Shown piece by piece: positions 26,705 through 35,096 of a DNA stretch of 64,000 bases. Within the stretch, counting starts at the first letter, position 1. Each line of letters opens with the position of its first letter. Origin of the DNA: Geomonas oryzisoli (GTDB taxonomy: Bacteria > Desulfobacterota > Desulfuromonadia > Geobacterales > Geobacteraceae); the NCBI RefSeq assembly GCF_018986915.1, contig NZ_CP076723.1, positions 708,501 to 772,500 on the forward strand. The letters run 5' to 3'. Position numbers and translations under genes: made by a program. Below the pieces are notes generated by a model. That model was not told where the DNA came from, did no database searches, and saw only the letters and a list, made by a program, of their open reading frames with translations.

Positions 26705-27544
26705 TCAGTGACGATTGCCAGGGATGCAGGCTTCGCACGGGACGCCCACTTGGCACAGGGCGCAGCCGGCGGGGCCCTCCACACCACGTTCTTTGGCAAG
26801 GCGGACCGAGTCGGGGCCGTAGCCGAAGATCATGCAGCGGGTTTTGTCGTGTCCTGCTGTTGAGACGGCTTGTGCGGGGCAGCGGCGGATGCAGGCGCCG
26901 CAGGCGCCGGTTTTGAAGTGGAGACAGTCGGCGCGATGGTGCTCGGCGGTACGCTGGTTCGGATCGAGTACGGCGTCGATGACAACGGAATTGAGCACGA
27001 TGGCCATCCCTTTGACGCTGAGAAAGGCGCTGTTCAGGCCGAAGGTGCCAAGCCCTGCCGCGTATGCTACGTGCCGGTCGGACCAAGGGGAGGTCTTGCC
27101 GTCGGGGGCGTCCATGATGCGGAACCACTCTGCATCGGCCGGAGCCACACCACGCACGCCGTGCCGCTCCATCTCCTGCAAGAGTTCTCGCCGTACCTCC
27201 TTTTGGAGCACCTTTGCGCACAGGTCGTAGGCCTTGGTCCACTCGACGGACGGCCGATCGGTACAGCGACGGTTGCTGTCCCGTAGCGCCTTGCTCCAGG
27301 GCATCGCCCAGCTGACCACGGTGCCGCCGCGCCAGCTCTCCTCGCCGTGCACGGCTTCATAGGCCTCCAGGGGCGTCTTGTGCCAGGGACCGATGATCTC
27401 TTTGAACTCCTCGAAGATCGGATCGTCGCCGCCGGCAAAATTCACCAGCGGCTCTTCGAAGTAGCGGTTCGCCAGTAAGTCGGACCAGTTCCCCTTGTGG
27501 TCGATGATCGAACGCGTGATCACTTCCCGTATCAGCTCCTTCAT
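26705..27544 (-). CDS. 4Fe-4S protein related to epoxyqueuosine reductase (QueG-like)
   Basis: 279 residues; ATG 27544 is preferred over 27556 because ggaggg lies just upstream. N-terminal catalytic-type domain, then RHVAYAAGLGTFGLNS, as in QueG-like proteins, and a two-cluster ferredoxin region: CLHFKTGACGACIRRCPAQAV near residue 210 and CMIF...CALCQVGVPCEACIP at the C-terminus. True QueG acts in tRNA queuosine synthesis; this shorter group has no assigned substrate. Upstream lies a palindrome (27613-27626) shared with the MarR gene, so it is probably repressed by that regulator. Confidence 0.8.
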   Translation of the reverse strand: MKELIREVITRSIIDHKGNWSDLLANRYFEEPLVNFAGGDDPIFEEFKEIIGPWHKTPLEAYEAVHGEESWRGGTVVSWAMPWSKALRDSNRRCTDRPSVEWTKAYDLCAKVLQKEVRRELLQEMERHGVRGVAPADAEWFRIMDAPDGKTSPWSDRHVAYAAGLGTFGLNSAFLSVKGMAIVLNSVVIDAVLDPNQRTAEHHRADCLHFKTGACGACIRRCPAQAVSTAGHDKTRCMIFGYGPDSVRLAKERGVEGPAGCALCQVGVPCEACIPGNRH

Positions 27545-27612
27545 TTCACCCTCCATTTAACGCGCCGAAAAACAGACGTCGGCGCAAGCGGCAAAGCGCA
27601 AAGCTTTGCGAT

Positions 27613-27626
27613 GTTGTATATGCAAC
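27613..27626. promoter_or_regulatory. MarR-type operator upstream of the iron-sulfur gene
   Basis: GTTG-TATATG-CAAC, the reverse-complement equivalent of the core of the palindrome at the marR start (GTTG-CATATA-CAAC). It lies 69 bp upstream of the 27544 start. Confidence 0.65.
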
Positions 27627-27654
27627 TTTGCGGACAAAAAAAATGCCGATTAGC

Positions 27655-27770
27655 GACGGAGGGGACTGGCTCCGCTAGGTGCCTGTCCCCTTCAGCTTCT
27701 GGCCGTTGGCTGGGCTGAAAGGGGCGTTCCGCTAAAGGGACAGGCACCTGACGGAGCCAGTCCCTTCTGA
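27655..27770. repeat. Inverted pair of REP-like elements
   Basis: gggactggctccgctaggtg-cctgtcccc (27655-27692) and its inverted copy agggacaggcacctgacgga-gccagtccc (27735-27770) face each other around about 40 bp. Same family as 2917-2952. Also a possible terminator region between the marR 3' end and the iron-sulfur gene promoter. Confidence 0.8.
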
Positions 27771-27781
27771 TCCGCAAAAAA

Positions 27782-28228
27782 TCAGCAGTTTACTCTGAGA
27801 CGATCGGCGATGGCCTTGAGGGAAGAAGCGCCTTCTTCGCCTAACAACGCCAATGCGCGTTGCTGGGCTTCCTGCCACTGTTCATGGCAGTCCACCATGA
27901 GCTGCCTGCCGCTTTCGGTGACCCGGACGGTCTGTCCCGGCCCCTTCCCTGACACCTGGATCCAGCCGCTGTTAACCATCCGGTCGATGGTACGGCTCAC
28001 GGTCGACTTTTCCATCTGCAGGCGCGCACCGATCTCACCGGGACTCGCGTCCCCGATGGTCAGCAGGCACACCAGAATGCTGGCCTGGTTGATCTTGATG
28101 CCGTGCGGCTGCAGCGCCCTGTCGTAGAGGCCGGTGATGACGCGGTTCAGACGCCTGGCCCGGCCTGCTATGCACTGTGCTGCAACAAGCTCGGCAATCT
28201 CGTTTGCGGACTTCCCTGGAATGTTCAT
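27782..28228 (-). CDS. MarR-family transcriptional regulator
   Basis: 148 residues from ATG 28228. Winged-helix MarR fold: helices with LNRVITGLYDRALQPHGIKINQASILVCLL, the recognition part SPGEIGARLQMEKSTVSRTIDRMVNSGWIQV, wing ..GQTVRVTESGRQL, and a C-terminal dimerisation helix. A 26-bp palindrome (28223-28248) covers its own start codon, indicating autorepression. The same core lies in front of the iron-sulfur gene and, less perfectly, in front of the acetate-transporter-like gene. Confidence 0.92.
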   Translation of the reverse strand: MNIPGKSANEIAELVAAQCIAGRARRLNRVITGLYDRALQPHGIKINQASILVCLLTIGDASPGEIGARLQMEKSTVSRTIDRMVNSGWIQVSGKGPGQTVRVTESGRQLMVDCHEQWQEAQQRALALLGEEGASSLKAIADRLRVNC

Positions 28229-28248
28229 GTTGCATATACAACATGAAC
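28223..28248. promoter_or_regulatory. 26-bp palindromic operator at the marR start
   Basis: Perfect 10-bp arms GTTCATGTTG / CAACATGAAC around CATATA, overlapping the start codon (28226-28228). Confidence 0.75.
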
Positions 28249-28548
28249 GGTGTCGCGATGTCAATTTTTTTGTTTGAAAGACGTGGGATCGTCAGAGAAA
28301 AGTAAAGCCCGACCGGATATTCGACGAACCATTTTTGCATTTGTGCGAAAAAGGTGGGCAAATGGCCGAGGCGGATGCAACGTGGCGAAGTGGCGTCGCT
28401 TTCGCCGGTGGGGCCGCAGGGGGGGCGTTCTTTCATTTGCAGATCTGCAAATAATAGGCTGGACGCGGCATGGGGCGGTGGCAGTGTAACTGCCCGGAAA
28501 TTTACCGTTCTTTGGGCGGGGCGCAGGTCGGGCGGTGGCGGTATGGAT

Positions 28549-28562
28549 ATTGCGTATACAGA
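28549..28562. promoter_or_regulatory. Possible third MarR site upstream of the SatP-like gene
   Basis: ATTG-CGTATA-CAGA matches GTTG-CATATA-CAAC at 11 of 14 positions and lies 44 bp before the transporter start. Confidence 0.4.
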
Positions 28563-28605
28563 ATGGAAGGCGACGTGATATCGCAATGCAAACAGGAGGG
28601 TAACA

Positions 28606-29235
28606 ATGAGTAATGTGAAACTGGGAAATCCTGCGGTAGTCGGTCTTGCTGGCTTCGGGCTGACGACATTCGTGCTGCAATGCCACAACCTGGGCTGGTG
28701 CGGTATCGCTCCCGTGCTCTGGCTCGGTCTCTGCTTCGGCGGGACGGCGCAAATGATCGCCGGCCTGATGGAGTTCAAGACCGGTAACAACTTCGGCTTC
28801 TGTGCCTTCACCGGCTACGGGGCCTTCTGGATCTCGCTCTGTCTGATGATCATCTTCGGCAAGAACGCGGATCTGGTGAAAGCGTACCCGACCCTGGCGT
28901 TCAACGCCAACGACCTGGGCTTCTACCTGGTGGCCTGGACCGTGTTCACCTTCATCCTCTTCATCGCCTCGATGAAGCACCACGCGACGCTCGCCTTCAT
29001 CTTCCTCACCCTGCTGCTGGGCTTTATCGGGCTGGACGTGAAGGAATTCACCGGCAGCGCTCTGGCCGGGACCTTCGCCGCTTACGACCTGCTGGTCTGC
29101 GCGTTCTCCGCCCTGTACCTGATGACCGTAGCGGTCTACGCCGAGTCCGGCATCAACCTGCCGGTGGGCGAGCCGTGGATCAAGGAAAGTGCGGCAGCCG
29201 AAGGGGTGCTCGCGGCTGAGAAGGTTAAGGCTTAA
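28606..29235 (+). CDS. satP: GPR1/FUN34/YaaH-family acetate/succinate transporter
   Basis: 209 residues with six predicted membrane helices. Starts with the family signature NPAVVGLAGFGLTT near residue 7 (NPxxxGLxxFGxTT), has GGTAQMIAGLMEFKTGNNFG (the conserved FxxGxxQxxxGxxExxxGN element) around 45 and FTGYGAFW near 68. The E. coli homologue SatP carries acetate and succinate; substrate preference here is not visible. The ATG follows acaggagggtaac. Likely controlled by the adjacent MarR protein. Confidence 0.9.
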   Translation: MSNVKLGNPAVVGLAGFGLTTFVLQCHNLGWCGIAPVLWLGLCFGGTAQMIAGLMEFKTGNNFGFCAFTGYGAFWISLCLMIIFGKNADLVKAYPTLAFNANDLGFYLVAWTVFTFILFIASMKHHATLAFIFLTLLLGFIGLDVKEFTGSALAGTFAAYDLLVCAFSALYLMTVAVYAESGINLPVGEPWIKESAAAEGVLAAEKVKA

Positions 29236-29246
29236 GGCGCAAAACC

Positions 29247-29990
29247 AAAAGCGGTTACGCAAAGAACTCAAAGTAGTCGCGAAGGACGGTAAGAGAAGCT
29301 TTTTAGGGTTTTACTTCCTGAAATCTTTGCTTCCCGTTCTTTGCGGATACTCGGCGTGCTTCGCGTAACTGCTTTTTTGTTTGGTGTACAGCTTTCCAAA
29401 AGCAGTTACGCAAAGAACTCAAAGTAATCGCGAAGGACGGTAAGAGAAGTTTTTTAGGGTTTTACCCCTGAAGTCTTTTCTTCCCGTTCTTCGCGGATGC
29501 TCGGCGTACTTTGCGTAACTGCTTTTTTGTTTGGTGTACAGCTTTTCAAAAGCGGTTACGCAAAGAACTCAAAGTAATCGCGAAGGACGGTAAGAGAAGT
29601 TTTTTAGGGTTTTACCCCCTGAAGTCTTTTCTTCCCGTTCTTCGCGGATGCTCGGCGTGCTTTGCGTATCTGCTTTTTTTGTTTGGTGTACAGCTTTTCA
29701 AAAGCAGTTACGCAAAGAACTCAAAGTAGTCGCGAAGGACGGTAAGAGAAGTTTTTTAGGGTTTTACCCCCTGAAGTCTTTTCTTCCCGTTCTTTGCGGA
29801 TACTCGGCGTGCTTCGCGTAACTGCTTTTTTGTTTGGTGTACAGCTTTTCAAAAGCAGTTACGCAAAGAACTCAAAGTAGTCGCGAAGGGCGGTAAGTGA
29901 GGCTTTTTAGGGTTTTACCCCTCTGAAGTCCTTTTTTCCGGTTCTTTGCGGATACTCGGCGTGCTTTGCGTAACTGCTTTTTTGGTTTGG
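29247..29990. repeat. Five tandem ~151-bp palindromic repeat units
   Basis: Units start at about 29247, 29398, 29548, 29700 and 29851 with aaaagc(a/g)gttacgcaaag and each ends with gcgtaactgctttttt. Start and end are inverse complements, and inner parts (cgcgaaggacggtaag / ttcccgttctttgcgg) also pair partly, so each unit can fold into one long hairpin. Copies differ by a few bases only. No coding frame is credible. Confidence 0.93.
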
Positions 29991-29992
29991 TT

Positions 29993-30451
29993 CTACCAAA
30001 GATAAATGGACTTGTTGTCGAAGCGGTCGCGGTGGAAGTAGAGGAAGACGTTGAGGAGCAGGAACAACAGGAAAACGCTGAAGGCGGTGATGCGGTAGCC
30101 ATAGTCGGGGACGAGGGCTCCGGTGGATGTGACGACCTGCTGCAAAGGAAGCATGAGGAGGTTCGCCATGCCGCTGGCGCTGGCTATAAAATTATAGGCG
30201 ATCAGCAGCCACAGGGTGAGCCGCTGCCGTTTCAATATCCCGACGATGAGGTACAACGAGATGATGCAGTTGGCGAAGATCAGTTCTTCGGCTTTGTCTC
30301 CTGAATAAAGCCGCCCCATGAAGGGGAAGCTCCCCCCCAGGTCGGTGAGGGTCACCAGCATGGCCAGAAGGTAAATGCCGGTCAGCGGAACCAGCACGAA
30401 ACTCCTTTTCCTATCATCGCCAGATGGCATTACCCTGTCCGTTTCTTTCAA
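29993..30451 (-). CDS. Hypothetical four-helix membrane protein
   Basis: 152 residues with four hydrophobic helices (about 19-37, 57-75, 80-100, 120-140) and short charged ends. I do not recognise a named family; it resembles small inner-membrane proteins with cytoplasmic termini. The stop lies directly next to the tandem repeat array. Confidence 0.65.
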   Translation of the reverse strand: MKETDRVMPSGDDRKRSFVLVPLTGIYLLAMLVTLTDLGGSFPFMGRLYSGDKAEELIFANCIISLYLIVGILKRQRLTLWLLIAYNFIASASGMANLLMLPLQQVVTSTGALVPDYGYRITAFSVFLLFLLLNVFLYFHRDRFDNKSIYLW

Positions 30452-30507
30452 TCGATCCCCCGTTGCCCACCGTTTTCTGGAGCGCCGACATAGTAGCAGG
30501 AGGGGCG

Positions 30508-30900
30508 TTCAATTGACAATTGATAATTGACAATTGACAATCGGAACACCAAAGGCTTTAACGCAAAGGCGCAGAGACGCGGAGACGCTAAGAGAACCAA
30601 CAACAATAGGGTCCCCGACAGTTAATCTTTGCGCCTTTGCGGCTTTGCGTGAGGAAATGCTTTAGGTTAGACCCAAAAGCACAGAGGCGGAAAAGCTGAT
30701 TTTTAACGTAATGACGCAAAGACGCCAAGAGAAACAAAGGACTATTGGGTACCCCCGCATAATCTTGCGTCTTGAGCCTTTACGTTACAGGTTTCGATTT
30801 ATCCCTTTTATCCCCTTTATCCCTGTTTGAATGTTTTTAGCTGTTCTTTGTGCCTTTGCGACTTGGCGGCTTTGCGTGAGATAGAAGGTGACGTTGGCAT
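30508..30900. repeat. Repeat-rich intergenic region
   Basis: Holds a short tandem repeat of (c)aattgacaattga (30508-30543), then two palindromic cgcaaag-family elements (about 30551-30660 and 30700-30890). No gene recognised between 30452 and 30942. Confidence 0.75.
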
Positions 30901-30942
30901 TTGGCCTTGCAAAAATCTTCGGTAGCGGGTACGGATGCTGTC

Positions 30943-32121
30943 ATGGGAAAGCTCTCCGACAACATCCGCAAGCTGTACCTCTTCTCCTTCCTGCAGATGA
31001 CGCTGTTCCCCATGGCGATCATCACGCTCTTCTGGAAGGACCACGCCGGGCTGTCGCTCACCCAGATCCTGCTCTTGCAGAGCATCTTCTCGGTGGCGAC
31101 GCTCGCGCTCGACTACCCGGCCGGGTACGTAAGCGACCGGCTCGGCTACCGCTGCGCGCTCAATATCGCCTCCGTCCTGGGAATGGTGGGCTGGGGCATC
31201 TACATCTGGGCCGATTCGTTCGCTACGGTGCTGCTGGCTGAGATCATCCTGGGGATGTCGCTTTCCTTCATCAGCGGCTCCGATAGCGCGCTCCTCTTCG
31301 AGACGCTGCGGGCACAGGGGGAGGAGCAGTCTTACGCGCGCCACCAGGGACGCATGCATGGCTTCGCCCAGGCGGGCGAGGCGGCTGGGGCGGTCCTGGC
31401 CGGCGTGATCTACGCCTTCCAGCCGAGACTCCCCTTCATCCTCCAGGTCGCGGTGTGGGGCGCCGGCCTGCTGGTCACCAGGCAACTGGTGGAGTCCCCG
31501 AGGGCACACGCCCCGCTCCGCTCCCACCTCGCCGAGGCCCTCGCCACCGCCCGCTACGCCTTCCTCGACAATCGCCATCTGCGCTACACCATCCTGCTCA
31601 ATACGGTGCTCGGGGTGGCGTCTTTCTACCCGGTCTGGCTGATCCAGCCCTACATGCAGCACGCGGGAGTGCCGGTGGCCTGGTTCGGACCGGTCTGGGC
31701 CGGCGCCAACCTGACGGTGGCCGTGTGCGCCCTCGCCAGCCACCGGATGCACAACCGCCTGGGGGACCGGGGCATGGTCCTGCTCTTTTTGTTGCTGGTG
31801 GTGGTTGGCTACCTGGGGCTGGGGCTTGCCGGCGGGATCTGGGGCTTTCTCTTCTACTACCTCCTGACCTGCATGCGCGGCCTGCGCGGGCCCATGATGC
31901 TCGCCCACACCCAGCGCGAGTCCGCGAGCGCCAACCGCGCGGCGACGCTGTCGCTGCAGTCGGTATCGTTCCGGCTCCTGTTCGTGGTCACCGGCCCCCT
32001 GGTGGGGAAGCTCGCGGACCAGGGGGGCGTCGGGCACAGCTTTTACCTGCTCTTCTACGCGTTTTTGGGGACCCTGCCGATGCTTGCGGTTCTCTTTCTG
32101 AGGCATGCGCCGCGGCGGTGA
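30943..32121 (+). CDS. Major facilitator superfamily transporter
   Basis: 392 residues from ATG 30943 (an upstream TTG at 30901 is possible; no strong ribosome site decides). Twelve hydrophobic segments are visible. The loop between helices 2 and 3 has the MFS motif A form DYPAGYVSDRLGYR; a similar sequence in the second half is weaker. The topology fits drug/metabolite efflux proteins, but no substrate can be given. Monocistronic with a hairpin after it. Confidence 0.85.
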   Translation: MGKLSDNIRKLYLFSFLQMTLFPMAIITLFWKDHAGLSLTQILLLQSIFSVATLALDYPAGYVSDRLGYRCALNIASVLGMVGWGIYIWADSFATVLLAEIILGMSLSFISGSDSALLFETLRAQGEEQSYARHQGRMHGFAQAGEAAGAVLAGVIYAFQPRLPFILQVAVWGAGLLVTRQLVESPRAHAPLRSHLAEALATARYAFLDNRHLRYTILLNTVLGVASFYPVWLIQPYMQHAGVPVAWFGPVWAGANLTVAVCALASHRMHNRLGDRGMVLLFLLLVVVGYLGLGLAGGIWGFLFYYLLTCMRGLRGPMMLAHTQRESASANRAATLSLQSVSFRLLFVVTGPLVGKLADQGGVGHSFYLLFYAFLGTLPMLAVLFLRHAPRR

Positions 32122-32164
32122 AGGTAGAGGCAAATGCCCGGGTGAACTTCGCGAGACGGGGGCA

Positions 32165-32200
32165 TGAAAAAAGCTGGCCCCGGGATGGGTGCCAGCTTTA
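32165..32200. terminator. Terminator between the MFS gene and a convergent small gene
   Basis: aaaaaagctggc and gccagcttta form the stem around cccgggatgggt; usable in both directions. Confidence 0.65.
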
Positions 32201-32236
32201 TGCCCGCTCAGACGCGGGGCGTGGCTGATTCAGCTA

Positions 32237-32422
32237 TCACATGCTGCGGCCTTTGCGACCGGAGTGGATCTTGCCATGATGGGTGATGACGTGGACGTTG
32301 TGGTTGGGCTCACGCCGCATCATCATTTCGTGCTTGGGCGGCACCAGGGACTTCTTACCGCTCCGCTCCCGCTCCATCATGACTTTCATCTTCGGCGTCA
32401 TCGGCGTCTTCATCTCTCTCAT
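32237..32422 (-). CDS. 61-residue Met/His/Arg-rich protein
   Basis: ATG 32422 follows a near-perfect aaaggaggtgt site five bases upstream, which makes this a convincing small gene. The protein is strongly basic and rich in Met (including MMM) and His (HNVHVITHHGKIH), with no Cys and no membrane segment. Candidate roles are metal or nucleic-acid binding, but nothing identifies it. It is transcribed opposite to the MFS gene and shares the terminator. Confidence 0.65.
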   Translation of the reverse strand: MREMKTPMTPKMKVMMERERSGKKSLVPPKHEMMMRREPNHNVHVITHHGKIHSGRKGRSM

Positions 32423-32479
32423 AGCCGACACCTCCTTTCTCTCTGCAACAAGTATAGCATGGCTGAAAGGAAAGGTTCA

Positions 32480-32625
32480 AAATCCCCTCTGTCCCCCTTT
32501 TACAAGGGGGGACGCGAGGGGGGCGCTGTGCTTTGGGCTGTGCTCGCCTGTGAGTATCGGCTGCGGCGCAAAGCCTCAACGCAAAGACGCGGAGCCGCAA
32601 AGGCGCAAGGAAAAACAGGTACGGT
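32480..32625. repeat. Two dispersed repeats (aaatcccctctgtcccccttt type and cgcaaagacgcgg type)
   Basis: 32483-32525 contains ccctctgtccccctttt-acaaggggggac, an inverted repeat with a relative at 62599-62640. 32570-32620 holds one arm of the cgcaaag family. The remainder up to 32900 has a small hairpin, gcggtctct-gac-agagaccgc at about 32793-32813, possibly a terminator or leader element of the OmpA gene. Confidence 0.65.
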
Positions 32626-32900
32626 TCTAAACCACAACCCAATTCCCCGTATTCGTCACAATCTATTTATGGCTCCCCCGAATTCCCAGATGAACCCCCG
32701 CAAAGACGTAGGCTCTGTAATGCTTCGTGGATGAGCTCGCTGCAGCCCGCAGCATTTCTGGCAGAAGGTAAAGAAACGTCGACACTCAATGCAGCGGTCT
32801 CTGACAGAGACCGCGAGAGGATTTTTGTTGAAAGATCAACTTTCCGAGCCATAATGGTTCACTGTCTACATGGAATGAATCCGATTCAAGGAGGAACTGT

Positions 32901-33776
32901 ATGAAGCGCAATCTGTTGTTTTGTCTGTCGGTGCTGGTGTGCTTCGCCCTGTCGGGCTGCGTGACGAGCGGCACCTACCAGAAGAAGGAGCTCGAGGCCC
33001 AGAACCTGGAGAAGAGCCTCCAGGAGCAACGGGGACAGTACAACATCCTCATGGGCGAAAACGACCAGCTCAAAAACGACATCAAGAAGCTCACCACGGA
33101 GCTGGCCGCCATGACCGGCGAGAAAAACGCACTCATGGCGGACAAGAAGGGGCTGGAGGAAACACTCAAATCCACGTCCGACGCCAAGAACCAGAAGATC
33201 GGCGAGCTGAGCCAGAAGGTGGGAGACCTGACCCAGAAGACGGCCGACCTGGAGGCGGAGAACAAGCGCCTCAAGGACGAGGTGGCCCGTCTGCAGAAGC
33301 AGAAGGAGGAAGTCCAGAAGACCAGCAAGACCTACGGCGACCTCCTGGAGCAGATGAAGGGGGAGATCGCCAAGGGACAGGTGACCATCTCGGAGCTGAA
33401 GGGAAAGCTGACCGTGAACATGGTCGACTCGGTGCTTTTTGATTCCGGCAAGGCGGAGGTGAAGCCTGAGGGGCTGGTCGTGCTGCAGAAGGTCGTCGAC
33501 ATCCTGAAGACCGTGAAGGACAAGGCGGTCAGGATCGAGGGGCACACCGATAACGTCCAGATCGTGGGGCAGCTCGCCAAGCGCTATCCCACCAACTGGG
33601 AACTCTCGGCGGCGCGCGCCATCAACGTGACCCGCTACCTGCAGCAGCAGGGGCTCGACCCGGCACTCCTCGGGGCGGTGGCCTACGGCGAGTTCAAGCC
33701 GGTGGCGTCCAACGACACCGAGGAGGGACGCGCCAAGAACCGCAGGATCGAAATCGTGCTGGTGGCGAAGGAATAA
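32901..33776 (+). CDS. OmpA-family lipoprotein with coiled coil
   Basis: 291 residues, ATG after aaggaggaactgt. Lipoprotein signal with lipobox LSGC near residue 20, then a long heptad-rich coiled coil (about 30-160, many K/E/Q) and a C-terminal OmpA-like peptidoglycan-binding domain: NMVDSVLFDSGKAEVKPEG, the VRIEGHTDNVQI motif, NWELSAARAINVTRYL and a final EGRAKNRRIEIVL. It probably anchors the outer membrane to the cell wall at a set distance. Monocistronic. Confidence 0.92.
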   Translation: MKRNLLFCLSVLVCFALSGCVTSGTYQKKELEAQNLEKSLQEQRGQYNILMGENDQLKNDIKKLTTELAAMTGEKNALMADKKGLEETLKSTSDAKNQKIGELSQKVGDLTQKTADLEAENKRLKDEVARLQKQKEEVQKTSKTYGDLLEQMKGEIAKGQVTISELKGKLTVNMVDSVLFDSGKAEVKPEGLVVLQKVVDILKTVKDKAVRIEGHTDNVQIVGQLAKRYPTNWELSAARAINVTRYLQQQGLDPALLGAVAYGEFKPVASNDTEEGRAKNRRIEIVLVAKE

Positions 33777-33779
33777 CCC

Positions 33780-34000
33780 GGCTCACGCAAAGCCGCAAAG
33801 ACGCAAAAAAGGCGCACCCCATCCCCTTCATCCCTGTTTGATTTGGTTGCGCCTTCCTCCTCTGCCGGCACAAAAGGCTCACCACAGAGGACACGGAGGT
33901 GCACAGGGGGCTGAGAGAAAAGGCGACTTCAAGGGAGAAACAAGACATTCCTTTTCCCCCGGTGTCCTCCGTGTTCGGCTTTTCAGGCTTTGAAGACGGT
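33780..34000. repeat. Palindromic repeats between OmpA and thioesterase genes
   Basis: A cgcaaagccgcaaagacgc arm (33785-33812), then cacagaggacacggagg (33883-33899) with complementary ccggtgtcctccgtgt (33959-33974). This is a common intergenic palindrome type. No gene. Confidence 0.6.
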
Positions 34001-34049
34001 GGTACAACTAAGGGAAGATCGTTAACTCGGAACGCTAAGGAGTTTCATT

Positions 34050-35096
34050 ATGACGACCCCGGCGGAAACGTCCTTCCTTCATACCCTGTCGCTTGCCGAC
34101 GACCTCCCGCTGCGCCGCCGCTTCATGGTGGTGGACGAGGACCTTTTGGGCAACATGCGCTTCGGGATGCTCCTTGAGATCCTGGACAAGGTCGCGGAGG
34201 AGACGGCGCTCAGGTACGTGAACCGGTTCTACCCCGAGGCGCGGGTGGTGACGGCGGCCATCGACAACATCATCGTCCGGCACGTCGCGGACGTGACCCG
34301 CGACATCGTCTGCGAGGCGCGCATCAACCACGTGGGGCGGTCGTCGCTGGTGATCGGGATCCGCGTGGAGCAGCCCGGCGAACCGGCGAACCACGTGGCT
34401 TCCTGCTACTTCACCATGGTGGCGCGCTCGGGTATGGGGGAGGGGGCGGTCAGCGTGGCCCTGCCCCCTCTGGAGTACATAACGGAAAGGGAACAGGCTC
34501 GGGCACGGAAGGCGGGGGCGCGCCGGGAGGAGTACCGGCAGCAGCAGGCGCTCACCTCGGAGCCTCCCAGCAGCGAGGAGTACCGGATGCTGGCCGCGCT
34601 GCACACGGCGCAGGACGAGCCGGGGTTCCAGGGGCTCCTGGCGGGACGCCTGGTGGCGGATTCGTGGGAGAGGATGTATCCGGAGTTCGAGAACGTGCCG
34701 CAGAAGATCTTCGGCGGCTACCTGGTGCGGCGGGCCTACGAGCTGTCGTCCATCTGCTCGGAATTGGTTGCGCCGGACCGGTCGGTCATGGCGGCGGTGA
34801 ACCGGATCAACTTCTTTCACCCGGTGCGCATGGGCGACAAGCTGCACTACACCAGCCGCGTCGTGTTCACCTGCGGCAGCTACATCTGCGTGGAAGCCAA
34901 CATCGAGCGCATCAGCCGCGACCGTACCAGCAAGGCGCTGTCCAACTCGTGCCTGTTCACCTTCGTCAACGTGGACCGGGAGCTGCGCCACAAGCCGGTG
35001 CCGGCTGTTTACCCCACCACCTACGCCGAAGACGCCAGGTACTTGGAAGCGGAGCGGAGCTTCAAGGGACTGTCGGGGCACATCCACCTGATATAG
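34050..35096 (+). CDS. Acyl-CoA hydrolase with two hotdog domains
   Basis: 348 residues, ATG after gctaaggagtttc. Two hotdog folds: residues ~20-150 (GNMRFGMLLEILDKVAEETALRYV, then VTAAIDNIIVRHVADVTR) and ~210-335 (QKIFGGYLVRRAYELSSICS, VMAAVNRINFFHPVRMGDKL). This tandem arrangement is that of acyl-CoA thioesterases of the BACH/ACOT type, which hydrolyse fatty acyl-CoA in the cytosol. The 3' end overlaps the convergent 35062-35376 gene by 35 bp. Confidence 0.88.
   Translation: MTTPAETSFLHTLSLADDLPLRRRFMVVDEDLLGNMRFGMLLEILDKVAEETALRYVNRFYPEARVVTAAIDNIIVRHVADVTRDIVCEARINHVGRSSLVIGIRVEQPGEPANHVASCYFTMVARSGMGEGAVSVALPPLEYITEREQARARKAGARREEYRQQQALTSEPPSSEEYRMLAALHTAQDEPGFQGLLAGRLVADSWERMYPEFENVPQKIFGGYLVRRAYELSSICSELVAPDRSVMAAVNRINFFHPVRMGDKLHYTSRVVFTCGSYICVEANIERISRDRTSKALSNSCLFTFVNVDRELRHKPVPAVYPTTYAEDARYLEAERSFKGLSGHIHLI

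Noticed and set aside
29247..29990. CRISPR array
   Set aside because: The 151-bp units are tandem copies without unique spacers, and no cas genes are present.
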